64,000 nucleotides of DNA. Source: CAMYLR01 sp039588915. GTDB taxonomy: Bacteria > Gemmatimonadota > Gemmatimonadetes > JACCXV01 > JAHWKZ01. The translations under genes and the position numbers were made by a program. Below are positions 7,754 to 16,030 of this stretch, one piece after another (position 1 is the first letter of the stretch; every line of letters starts with the position of its first letter). The stretch is taken from contig JBDGYV010000002.1 in assembly GCA_039588915.1 (NCBI GenBank), positions 1 to 64,000 on the forward strand, read 5' to 3'. The notes under the pieces are model-generated. The model was not told where the DNA came from. It searched no databases and worked only from the letters and a program-made list of their open reading frames with translations.

Positions 7754-8550
7754 CAGGCGACCTTCCCGGTCTCGACCACCGGGCCCTCGGTGCAAAGCAA
7801 GCGGTATCGTGGCGGAGGGTCCTGGTTCGCGACGACGCACGCTTGACAGACGCCAAAGCCGCACGCCATGCGCTCCTCCATGGCGAACTGGGCCCCCTCG
7901 ACGTCGTATTCTTCGAGCTTAGCAGCGGCAGCTCGCAGCATCGGTTGCGGGCCGCAGCCATACCAGGCGACGTCGGCTTCCGCCCACCGGTTCTCCAGTC
8001 CGTCTACGACCGAACCGGCGGTCCCTAAGCTACCGTCGTCGGTGAACCGTTCGACGTTGTCGAACAGACTTTTTTCATCCGCTGTGAGCTCGATATGGGA
8101 GTGCGCATCGCGTTCGCCATAGTAGAGTTCGATCCTGGCTGGTGGCTGCTCCGCCCGCAGCCGACGGGCCAGGAACAGAAACGGCGCCAAGCCGATGCCG
8201 CCGGCGATCATGCGGTGAACCGGGCTCGCCCGACGCACAAACGGAACTCCCAGCGGTCCGATCAAACGCATCATCGTGCCTGATTCCAGCGTCCGAATCC
8301 ACGCGGTTCCACGACCAAGGGCTCGCAACATGAAGAGCCACTGCCCGTCGCGCACATCACCGATCGAGAAGGGCCGCCCGAGGTAGGCAACCGGCGAGGG
8401 CGCAACCGTCGACAGCATGAAGAACTGACCGGGCTCGCAAGCGGCATCCGAGGGCGGCCGGAAACGAAGCCAGCTGGTGCCGGCGGCGATGTCAGCGGTT
8501 GAATCGAGGGGCAACGCCAATACCCCTGTCGCCGCCGAGCTCGGGGTCAC
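7750..8550 (-). CDS. pyrK: dihydroorotate dehydrogenase electron-transfer subunit
   Basis: Iron-sulfur flavoprotein passing electrons from PyrD to NAD. It has a ferredoxin-reductase-like FAD region (LGRPFSIGDV) and a NAD-binding half with IAGGIGLAPFLFL. The C-terminal 2Fe-2S motif has cysteines spaced as in CGFGVCQAC, with a fourth in LLCTEGP. It starts with GTG at 8550, overlapping the stop of the TPR lipoprotein gene (GTGA). The 266 residues match the family. Confidence 0.94.
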   Translation of the reverse strand: MTPSSAATGVLALPLDSTADIAAGTSWLRFRPPSDAACEPGQFFMLSTVAPSPVAYLGRPFSIGDVRDGQWLFMLRALGRGTAWIRTLESGTMMRLIGPLGVPFVRRASPVHRMIAGGIGLAPFLFLARRLRAEQPPARIELYYGERDAHSHIELTADEKSLFDNVERFTDDGSLGTAGSVVDGLENRWAEADVAWYGCGPQPMLRAAAAKLEEYDVEGAQFAMEERMACGFGVCQACVVANQDPPPRYRLLCTEGPVVETGKVAW

Positions 8551-10238
8551 TCGGGAATGTCCCGCTGCGGACGAAAGCGGGGCTCGTCGAGCTCGGCCTG
8601 GCCCGGTGGCTCTTCGGTCACTCCTGGGCGCTCCGCGCCATCTGCCGGCTCCGCCAAGGTAGGCCGCCCACGATCGGCGCGAGCGGTATCCCGAGGCTGG
8701 CTTTCCCGCCGCGCGTAGCGGTCGAGCTGGTCGATGATCCGCACCATCGGATCGGCAACGTTGGGCAAGGCGGTCGTCAGCAGCGTCAGCTCAGGCGCCG
8801 CGGCATAGAAATCCATCGGCCGTTCGGGGACATCGAAACCGAGCTCCCGGCGCGCCGAGTCGGCCTCCGGCGTGTCCGGGTACTCAGCGATCAACGAGCG
8901 CAGAGTCAGCGATCCCGTGCCTGAAGAACCATTGCGAAAGCTCAGTAGCCCGGCTGCCAACATGGCTCGCGGGCGCCACGGCGACTCCGGATAGTCGGTA
9001 CTGAGCTGCACGAAGACCGACGCTGCCAGCTTCGGATCGGACTCTACGTCGAGGATTTCTTCACCCAATCGGTACAGAGCGGTGGAGCGTGCCATCCCAG
9101 CGTCCTCGATACCGACCACCACTTCTCGACCGGATGCCAATTGCTGGTAGTGGATCAAGCGTGCCAACGCGCGCGACTCGGTTCGCGCCGAGTCTCCAAA
9201 CGCGCTAATCGGGGCGTGAAGAAAAGCGTCGAGAAGAATGTCGAGAGATTCCTCGTGCTGACGTCTGACCCGCCAAACGATACGTCCGCGGTGGAGCGTC
9301 GCTCGGCTCGCGATCACCGTTCCGGGTGCCAATTCGGCCGTCCGCCGGTACGACGTTTCAGCACTATCCCAAACCGAATCAGCAGCGAATAGATCGCCGC
9401 GTTCGACCTCCACGATCGCAGCCACCGAGTCAGGTACACCCAGATCTAGGATCTCGGTGTAGGTCGTGAGCGCCTCATCCTCACGTCCGGAGAGACCAAG
9501 GGCGTGCGCGATTCTCAACGCCGCCTGTCGCTGTGAACCTAGATCGATTGCGTTGTCGCGATACGCGGCGTAGACCTCGAGCGCAGCATCGTACTGACCG
9601 ACGCTCAGTTGCGCGTCGGCGAACTGAAGGATGAGGTTATGCTCACGCGCGAATTGCGGGTCCTGCTCGAGCAGTTGTCGGAACGTCCCCACCGCCCGGT
9701 GATGAGCGCCAAGCCCCGTCTCGACCAGCGCCTTCTCGTACAGGACCTCAGCCTCGTCGATGCCCGACACCTCTTGGCCTAGCAACCCGCCCAGCGCCGT
9801 TTCCGCCGCGCCCAAGTCACCGAGCCGCCGCTGACTGCGTACCAGGCCGAGGCGAGCTAAGCCGACGCCATCGTTATCGGGAAAACGGGTGAGATACTCG
9901 CGAAAAACCGTTGCTGCGTCGCGATGGCGCCCCAGTTGGTAGAACGACTGGGCCAACAACAGCAAAGCGTCGTCCGCGTAGCCCGAATCCCCGTGTCGGT
10001 CGAGGACGATGGCGCTCTTCTCGGCCGCGCGCTCAAACGCTTCTCGCGCCGGTGCGGGAAGCGAATCCGATTCACCCCCCGTCAGGCGCATCCCTTCTTG
10101 ATAGGCTTGCTCGGCGTTGTAAAAGGTATTTAGGTAAGCACAACCGACGATCGCCAACGCAACCAACAGCCCCGCGGCGAGTGAGTGAGGGGACGCGGAT
10201 CTAGCCGCTGGTCCTGCGCACCAAGGCTCGTTGCCCAT
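8547..10238 (-). CDS. TPR-repeat outer-membrane lipoprotein
   Basis: A 563-residue lipoprotein: hydrophobic signal (about 18-32) with lipobox AIVGC, so Cys33 is the lipidated residue. The mature protein is almost entirely TPR helices. It opens with NTFYNAEQAYQEGM and repeats units such as YADDALLLLAQSFYQLGRHRDAATVFREYL. A charged, Pro/Arg-rich tail closes it. The style resembles BamD/CpoB-type assembly lipoproteins, although it is longer. The ATG at 10238 overlaps the amidase gene by 38 bases and the stop overlaps pyrK. The amidase partner suggests a cell-envelope role. Confidence 0.75.
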   Translation of the reverse strand: MGNEPWCAGPAARSASPHSLAAGLLVALAIVGCAYLNTFYNAEQAYQEGMRLTGGESDSLPAPAREAFERAAEKSAIVLDRHGDSGYADDALLLLAQSFYQLGRHRDAATVFREYLTRFPDNDGVGLARLGLVRSQRRLGDLGAAETALGGLLGQEVSGIDEAEVLYEKALVETGLGAHHRAVGTFRQLLEQDPQFAREHNLILQFADAQLSVGQYDAALEVYAAYRDNAIDLGSQRQAALRIAHALGLSGREDEALTTYTEILDLGVPDSVAAIVEVERGDLFAADSVWDSAETSYRRTAELAPGTVIASRATLHRGRIVWRVRRQHEESLDILLDAFLHAPISAFGDSARTESRALARLIHYQQLASGREVVVGIEDAGMARSTALYRLGEEILDVESDPKLAASVFVQLSTDYPESPWRPRAMLAAGLLSFRNGSSGTGSLTLRSLIAEYPDTPEADSARRELGFDVPERPMDFYAAAPELTLLTTALPNVADPMVRIIDQLDRYARRESQPRDTARADRGRPTLAEPADGAERPGVTEEPPGQAELDEPRFRPQRDIPE

Positions 10239-11841
10239 ATTGCGAGAGGTACTGGAGCAAACTGTTGGCGAGTCCGTCGACGAGGCGCGTTCGGAACGCC
10301 GAATCATTGAGCAGCGCTTCCTCCTGAGGATTGCTAATGAATGCCATCTCAAACAAAACGGCTGGCATAAAGGCGCCGTTGAGGACAAAAAAACCAGCTT
10401 GCTTCACCCCCCGGCTCTTGAGGGACAGCCGCCGACCGAGTTCCTCCTGAATCGTCTCTGCCAGCGTGCTTGATTCGCGGAGATACTCGTTCTGCGCCAG
10501 ATCCCAAAGAATAAAGTTTAGATCCCCCAGTGATTCAGGGTCAATCTGGGGATTCTCGTAGCGAATGGCTGAGTTCTCCATCCGCGCGACCCGTTTTTCG
10601 TCCTCTGTTTTCGCCGCTGAGAGGAAGTACGTCTCAAAGCCTTCGGCCGAGCCGTTCCGTGCTGCATTGGCGTGGATGGAAACGAACAAGTCAGCATTCT
10701 CGTGGTTCGCCATCCGAGTACGGTCCGCCAGCGTAATAAACTCGTCTCCGTCACGGGTCATCAAAACGCGCACGCCATTCTCGCGTTGCAACCGCTCGCT
10801 CAACTGGCGCGCCACCATCAGTGTGACCGCCTTTTCCTGCGTGCGCCGGGGACCGATCGAACCCGGATCGTTCCCACCGTGTCCCGCATCGAGAACGATC
10901 GTCCACTGCTTTCGGTCCGGTGCCGACGAAGGCGGAGCTTGGGTGACTGGGTCAGGGGATCGATCAGTCGATGATACGACCGCCGGTCGACGGACATTGA
11001 CATCGGCGCCGAGCATGATGGCGGCCTCGTCGGCCGCTCCCGAACGGAGTACGACTTCGAAGCCGGCCGGGCGGCGAAGCGGGGCTACGGCGTAAACAGA
11101 AGTCCGCGGATCGAGCCAGAGCGTGAGCGCCGTTCGATCGCTGGTCGCCGGGGCGACCGCTACGCTGTCGACCAACCCCACCCCCACCAGGCCACGCACC
11201 AAGTCTGGTGAAATCGTCGTTCCCGAAAGCAACAGTTGGAGCGTCCCGGGAAACGCGTCGTCGACGACGATCCCCGGAGCCGTCGCCAACCGGAACCCGA
11301 GCCGCGTGCGTCCGGGCTCAGCCCAGAAGTCAACCCGCGGTAAGTCGTCCCCGGTCGGCGACCCACCGAGGCCGATCATCCCGCTTTCGACCCCGCCCGC
11401 CGGCGGCGCCCGCTGATTGTCGGCGGGCGGCGAGCGCGGGTCGATGCTACCACGGTCGGGCGCCGTTGGAAAACGCCCCGGCCACAAGGTTGGCAAAAGT
11501 TGAGAGAGACTGGAGGCTGGCAAGTAGAAACCAGCACCATCCTTCTGCGCCGCTTCGATCATCTGGTACCACCGGCCATCGAACTGAACAAACGGTGAGC
11601 GTCGATGGACCGTCATCCGCGCTTGGTCGACGATCAACACCGCTCGCTCTGGCCCGGCGGCGAGGACGTTGCCGCCAAGCAACCGCGCGACTTCGACCAG
11701 TGCTACGAACTGCCGGCCTTGGCGTTCGATCACCGGTACGTCGCGCGGCACGCCGTCGATCGCCACCGTCACCGACTGGGCGGCCAGCGGTGGCGCAATA
11801 ACCAACACGGCCAGGGCGACCGTCGCTCGCACGCGAGTCAT
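10201..11841 (-). CDS. N-acetylmuramoyl-L-alanine amidase (Amidase_3)
   Basis: Cell-wall amidase cutting between MurNAc and the stem peptide in the periplasm. A signal peptide (about 1-21, ending PPLAAQ) is followed by an N-terminal beta domain that starts VTVAIDGVPRDV. A Pro/Asp-rich linker and second beta region lead to the catalytic domain from about residue 315. Zinc ligands are visible in DAGHGGND, SIHANAAR and VLFEMAFISN. With 546 residues it is longer than minimal AmiC because of the N-terminal domains. The ATG overlaps the smpB stop codon (ATGA). Confidence 0.93.
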   Translation of the reverse strand: MTRVRATVALAVLVIAPPLAAQSVTVAIDGVPRDVPVIERQGRQFVALVEVARLLGGNVLAAGPERAVLIVDQARMTVHRRSPFVQFDGRWYQMIEAAQKDGAGFYLPASSLSQLLPTLWPGRFPTAPDRGSIDPRSPPADNQRAPPAGGVESGMIGLGGSPTGDDLPRVDFWAEPGRTRLGFRLATAPGIVVDDAFPGTLQLLLSGTTISPDLVRGLVGVGLVDSVAVAPATSDRTALTLWLDPRTSVYAVAPLRRPAGFEVVLRSGAADEAAIMLGADVNVRRPAVVSSTDRSPDPVTQAPPSSAPDRKQWTIVLDAGHGGNDPGSIGPRRTQEKAVTLMVARQLSERLQRENGVRVLMTRDGDEFITLADRTRMANHENADLFVSIHANAARNGSAEGFETYFLSAAKTEDEKRVARMENSAIRYENPQIDPESLGDLNFILWDLAQNEYLRESSTLAETIQEELGRRLSLKSRGVKQAGFFVLNGAFMPAVLFEMAFISNPQEEALLNDSAFRTRLVDGLANSLLQYLSQYGQRALVRRTSG

Positions 11842-12290
11842 CGGCGCCCCAGTTCGCGCTCGGCTTCGCGGTCGAGCTCGCGCCGCCTCATCGCCTCTCG
11901 CTTGTCGTAGTGCTTCTTACCCCGCGCAACCGCCAGTGTCATCTTTGCAAAACCGTTCCGGAAGTGGATATCGAGGGGCACGATCGTCAGTCCTTTCTCA
12001 TCGATCCGCTGGGCGATCATCCGGATCTCACGCTTGTTCAACAGCAGTTTGCGACGTCGTGTCGGGCTAGGGTTCCAGCGATCCGCCGGGTCATAGGGAC
12101 TGACGTGGACGCTGTGCAGAAACGCCTCGCCACCCTCCACGGTCGCGTACCCCTCTCTCAAGTTGACGTTTCCTTGACGCACCGACTTGACCTCGGCGCC
12201 AAGCAGCACGATCCCGGCCTCGAGTGTCTCGAGGATTTCGTAGTCGTGCCGCGCCCTGCGGTTCCGGGCAACGATCGTCTCCGGCTTCAT
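11838..12290 (-). CDS. smpB: SsrA-binding protein
   Basis: Binds tmRNA and delivers it to stalled ribosomes. The 150 residues contain typical segments: NRRARHDYEILETLEAGIVL, GAEVKSVRQG and NLREGYATV. The basic C-terminal tail that reads the empty mRNA channel (RGKKHYDKREAMRRRELDRE) is present. It is the first gene of the operon that continues into the amidase and pyr genes. A promoter candidate lies at 12331-12359. No ssrA gene is seen in the window. Confidence 0.96.
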   Translation of the reverse strand: MKPETIVARNRRARHDYEILETLEAGIVLLGAEVKSVRQGNVNLREGYATVEGGEAFLHSVHVSPYDPADRWNPSPTRRRKLLLNKREIRMIAQRIDEKGLTIVPLDIHFRNGFAKMTLAVARGKKHYDKREAMRRRELDREAERELGRR

Positions 12291-12330
12291 CGTTCTCGGT
12301 TGTGGTCGGTCCTCAGGATGGGGATGTTAA

Positions 12331-12359
12331 ACGATACGGATCCAGCGAATTCTATGCAA
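12331..12359 (-). promoter_or_regulatory. predicted smpB operon promoter
   Basis: TTGCAT (12354-12359) and TATCGT (12331-12336) are spaced by 17 bases on the minus strand. The -10 region shares the 10-mer GATCCGTATC with the divergent tRNA-Leu promoter. Confidence 0.45.
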
Positions 12360-12365
12360 ACGCGA

Positions 12366-12395
12366 TTGACAGTCTCAAGCGACGATCCGTATCTT
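12366..12395 (+). promoter_or_regulatory. predicted tRNA-Leu(CAG) promoter
   Basis: A consensus -35 TTGACA (12366-12371) and a -10 TATCTT (12390-12395) are spaced by 18 bases. Transcription would start near 12402, giving a leader of about 36 bases before tRNA-Leu. Confidence 0.6.
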
Positions 12396-12423
12396 AATCC
12401 TCCCTTGGCGGGCCCACAGCCGG

Positions 12424-12534
12424 TGGCCCCGCATGGTGCCCAAGTGGCGGAACTGGTAGACGCGCACGATTCAGGGTCGTGTGGGCTTACGCCCGTGGGG
12501 GTTCGACTCCCTTCTTGGGCACCATGCGGGGCCA
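12424..12534 (+). repeat. 21-bp perfect inverted repeat enclosing tRNA-Leu
   Basis: Bases 12424-12444 pair without mismatch with 12514-12534. The inner 7 bp are the acceptor stem of tRNA-Leu(CAG). The outer 14 bp extend it into the 5' leader and through the CCA end into the 3' trailer. The precursor can thus form a long uninterrupted helix across both cleavage sites. Confidence 0.9.
12438..12524 (+). tRNA. tRNA-Leu (CAG anticodon)
   Basis: Class II tRNA with acceptor GCCCAAG/CTTGGGC, anticodon CAG in ATTCAGGG, a long variable arm (GTGGGCTTACGCCCGT), T-arm GGTTCGACTCC and encoded CCA. It is divergent from smpB. Confidence 0.95.
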
Positions 12535-12576
12535 GCGTTGTTTTTCCTTTCTTGCGACGGTAATGTTCGCACTGTA

Positions 12577-12828
12577 ATGCTGAAGCTGATCATCATCGTC
12601 GCCGTGCTCCTGTGGGTCGCCTACCGGATTGCGCGATCACTCCCTCGCATCGAGATCAGCATCGATCGCGGCCACGACGAAATCCGAGTTTTCGGGATCA
12701 TGCGCGAGCACTTCCCTGACCAGTACGAGCGCTACAAGCACGGCCTGCTGTCGGAGACCGAGGAACGGCAGCTGTATCTCGACTGCGTCGAGATCCTCGG
12801 CGCACGACAGGAGATCGACCGGCTCTGA
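12577..12828 (+). CDS. small single-pass membrane protein, unknown function
   Basis: An 83-residue protein. Residues 2-20 (LKLIIIVAVLLWVAYRIARS) form one membrane helix with the positive charge on its C-terminal side. The soluble part is charged and helical (MREHFPDQYERYKHGL, ETEERQLYLDCVEIL). The ATG follows the tRNA by 52 bases and the stop codon overlaps the proposed start of the transporter fusion gene. No family was recognised. Coupling to the transporter gene suggests a shared membrane role, but that is inference. Confidence 0.6.
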   Translation: MLKLIIIVAVLLWVAYRIARSLPRIEISIDRGHDEIRVFGIMREHFPDQYERYKHGLLSETEERQLYLDCVEILGARQEIDRL

Positions 12829-15800
12829 GCTCGACCGGTTCTCAGCCAGCCCGTCGCTGGCTCTCCACACTGCTAGACATCCGTTCCAACGAGTGGCCCA
12901 TCGTATGGCTACTGTTCGGATACTTCTTTCTGCTCACCTCGACCCAACATCTGCTTCGCCCGGCTCGAAATGCGTTCTTTCTGACTACCGCCGGAGCCGA
13001 GAATCTACCGTGGGCGTATATCGCAAGCGCAGTGGTTTCGGCGCTAGCCACGATCGCTTACGCACGACTCACCGCGTCAGTTTCACGAAGCCGGCAAGTA
13101 GTCGTGACGCTGGCGCTTGTAATCGCTTCGCTGATCGTATTCTGGGTGTTGCTGAACCGACCCGACGGCCGAATCGCGGGCGCATTCTACGTGTGGATCA
13201 ACGTCTTCTCGTTGTTGTTGGTCAGCCAGTTCTATCTGATCAGCAGCGACCTGTTCGATCCTCGTCAAGCGAAGCGCGTGTTCGGTTTTATTGGTGCAGG
13301 GGGATTGTCGGGCGGGGTGATCGGAAGCGCCGCGGCGGGGGTTCTCTCTAGACCGCTTGGGGCCATCAATCTCCTTCTCATAGCGGCAGTGCTTTTGATT
13401 GCGTGCACGATCCTGGCGTTGCGAGTGCTCAGGATCGGCACCGCCCGCGAGACACGGCAGGCAAGTAGCCAGCGCAACCCGCGGCGGACAGAACGGGGAC
13501 TCGCTAGTGGCTTTCGTTCGATCAAACGACTGCCTCACCTCCGGCGTATCGCGATACTCCTGTTTGTCACTGTCCTCGTATCTACGTTTGTCGATTGGAT
13601 GTTCAGCTTCCTCGTCGAGTCGGCTATACCCGACCGCGAGGCTCAAGCCGAGTTCTTTGGCCGCACGTTCGCTGTCTTCAACGGCCTGGGGCTTATTTTT
13701 CAACTTGCCGCGACCGGCGCGGTGCTTCGTCTGTGCGGGCTTGCCGGTGCCTTGGTGATCCTGCCGATGGGTATGGGGCTGGGCGCCGCAGGGCTCGTAT
13801 TCCTGCCGGGATTGGTTACCGCTACCGCGGGCAAGGGTTTCGACATGACGCTCCGAAACTCGATCAACCAGTCCGCGCGAGAGTTGCTCTACTTGCCTGT
13901 GCCGACAGCACTCAAACAACGCGCCAAACCGTTTATCGATGTCGTTCTCGCTCGGAGCGCGGATGGGGTAGCTGGCGTGTTGATCCTGCTCGGGAGTGGC
14001 GTCGCCGGGACCGGGGTGCGACCGCTGGCGTTTATCACGTTGGCGCTGGTCGGCGTTTGGCTGGCCACGGTCTTGCGTGTCCGGGGGAGCTACCGCAGCG
14101 CGCTCGAACGGCTCTTGGCGGTACGTGACATCGACCTTGTCGAGGCCGCAGACGAGAGCCTGGATACCGAGGCTGTGCGCGAGCTCCGTGCCTCGTTGCG
14201 ATCATCGGCGGGCACAGCGGACGTTCATTACACGCTCGACTTGTTACGTGACTCTCCCGCTGACAAGCTTCGCGACGACCTCCTGAGATTACTCGACCAT
14301 CCCGACCCGACGGTGCAGGCACGAGCGATCGCCCGACTCTTACCAGTCGCGAATACCAGCGATCTGGGTCCCATCCGACCTCTACTCGACGATTCGGACC
14401 CGGTGGTGCGAGCGCAGGCGACGATCCTCGCGAGTGGGTTCGAGCCCGAGCGCCAGTTGGCACGCATGGAAACGTGGCTCGAATCATCCGAGCCCAACGC
14501 CCTGGAGACAGCCTTGGCGTGCTTCCTTGCTCACGGTGGTCGAGAGCATGAACAAGCGGCAACCGATGCGCTGAACCGTTTGATCGGCGATACCGAACCG
14601 GGAATGGCTCCGAAGAGGGCGGCTTGTGCTCGCGCGCTCGCTCAGTTGCCAAGTGACCACGGGCTTCAGAGTCGGCTCGGCGCGCTCCTGGCGGATGACG
14701 ACCCGGCGGTGGTTCGAGCGGCGATCTCGAGCGCCGGCGCGGCCCGTCGGGTCGAATTGCTGGAACCCCTGGTGCCGCACCTCGAGCCGGCGGACACCCG
14801 CCGTCTTGCAACGCGGGCGATAGCCGCGATGGGCGATGCGGCGGTGCCACACCTCTCTGCGTTTCTCCGAGATCCAGCTCTGCCCCGGCGGTGGTTGCCG
14901 AGTGTGTTTGTCGAGATCGCCACACCGGCGGCCTTCTTCGCGCTCGCCGACGGGCTGCCGTTTCTAACCCAAACGGACGTGCGGCTGTCGACCCTCAAGG
15001 CGCTCAACAAGCTGCGCCGTCGCCATCCCTCGTGGGAGCTACCAACCACCGTTATTCGGCGTCAGCTGGAGGCCGAACTGTTCGAAGCCTATGACACCGA
15101 GCGCCAGATGCTCACGCTCTCTCGATTTGAGGATGGGCTGGACGCACAGGACGCTGAGAGCGCCAGCACGTATGCTTGGGCGCTCAGCCTGCGCGGCGAA
15201 CGATCGGTCGAACGCGCGTTCCGGCTCGAGGCACTGCTGCACAGTCCGCGAACGATCTACTTCGCATATGCCGGCCTCGCGGGAGGCAGGTCAGAGCACG
15301 CAGCGCACGCCATCGAGCTGTTGGAAACCGCTCTCGACCGAGAGGACGCGCGGGTCGTCGTTCCGCTGATCGATGCCGATTATTCTCGGCCGCAGCGGGT
15401 CAACGCTGGGCGTCAGTGGTTTCAGCTAGAGGATGCACCGCTCGAGTCCGATCTGACGATCGTCCTGGAGCGTGGTCAACCATGGCTCAAGGCGTACGCC
15501 GCTCCACTGGCTCGGCGCGTCGGCGCAACGATCGGCACCCGCGAACACGAGGAGCGAGTGGCAAGGTCAACGGTTGAGAAAGCGGCCGCCCTTAGGCATG
15601 CCAAGCTGATGCGTCATCTCGACGCCGACGATCTTCTGCAGCTGGCCGCGGTAGCTGAGGAGCGCTCCTTCGACCGCGATGAGCATCTGTTCTACGAGGG
15701 TGAGGCCGGTGAGTATCTGTATGTCGTATTGGATGGCGAGATTCGCCTCGAGCGGGGCGACCTGGCGGTCTCCCAGGTCGGCGCCGGCGACGTGATCGGT

Positions 15801-16019
15801 GAGTTCTCGATTCTCGATCAGCGACCGCGATCCACGAGCGCGGTGGCCACCAAACCGGCACAAACACTGGCCATTCACCGCGACGACATGATCCAGGTCA
15901 TGGCCGACAACTACACGCTGGTCGAGGGCCTCTTCAGACACTTGACGCAGATCATCCGGGAAATGAACGAACTCGTCTATCCATCGCAGGAATCGAGACC
16001 ACGCGATGACGATGTCTAG
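12825..16019 (+). CDS. NTT-type transporter / HEAT / cNMP-binding fusion
   Basis: About 1064 residues in three parts. Residues about 25-430 are 10-12 membrane helices resembling TLC ATP/ADP translocases (LLRPARNAFFLTTAGAENLP near the N-terminus). Residues about 455-860 are HEAT-like helical repeats (LLDHPDPTVQARAIARL, LLDDSDPVVRAQAT). Residues about 935-1050 are a CRP-type cyclic-nucleotide fold (GEYLYVVLDGEIRL, VIGEFSILDQRPRSTSAVA). Coding similarity extends to about 12870, but the first ATG/GTG/TTG in frame is the GTG at 13032, which would delete the first helices. A CTG at 12825 overlapping the upstream TGA, with AGGAG at 12809-12813, is the best start. The substrate is unknown. Confidence 0.8.
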   Translation: MSSTGSQPARRWLSTLLDIRSNEWPIVWLLFGYFFLLTSTQHLLRPARNAFFLTTAGAENLPWAYIASAVVSALATIAYARLTASVSRSRQVVVTLALVIASLIVFWVLLNRPDGRIAGAFYVWINVFSLLLVSQFYLISSDLFDPRQAKRVFGFIGAGGLSGGVIGSAAAGVLSRPLGAINLLLIAAVLLIACTILALRVLRIGTARETRQASSQRNPRRTERGLASGFRSIKRLPHLRRIAILLFVTVLVSTFVDWMFSFLVESAIPDREAQAEFFGRTFAVFNGLGLIFQLAATGAVLRLCGLAGALVILPMGMGLGAAGLVFLPGLVTATAGKGFDMTLRNSINQSARELLYLPVPTALKQRAKPFIDVVLARSADGVAGVLILLGSGVAGTGVRPLAFITLALVGVWLATVLRVRGSYRSALERLLAVRDIDLVEAADESLDTEAVRELRASLRSSAGTADVHYTLDLLRDSPADKLRDDLLRLLDHPDPTVQARAIARLLPVANTSDLGPIRPLLDDSDPVVRAQATILASGFEPERQLARMETWLESSEPNALETALACFLAHGGREHEQAATDALNRLIGDTEPGMAPKRAACARALAQLPSDHGLQSRLGALLADDDPAVVRAAISSAGAARRVELLEPLVPHLEPADTRRLATRAIAAMGDAAVPHLSAFLRDPALPRRWLPSVFVEIATPAAFFALADGLPFLTQTDVRLSTLKALNKLRRRHPSWELPTTVIRRQLEAELFEAYDTERQMLTLSRFEDGLDAQDAESASTYAWALSLRGERSVERAFRLEALLHSPRTIYFAYAGLAGGRSEHAAHAIELLETALDREDARVVVPLIDADYSRPQRVNAGRQWFQLEDAPLESDLTIVLERGQPWLKAYAAPLARRVGATIGTREHEERVARSTVEKAAALRHAKLMRHLDADDLLQLAAVAEERSFDRDEHLFYEGEAGEYLYVVLDGEIRLERGDLAVSQVGAGDVIGEFSILDQRPRSTSAVATKPAQTLAIHRDDMIQVMADNYTLVEGLFRHLTQIIREMNELVYPSQESRPRDDDV

Positions 16020-16030
16020 CAAGTCCGGTG

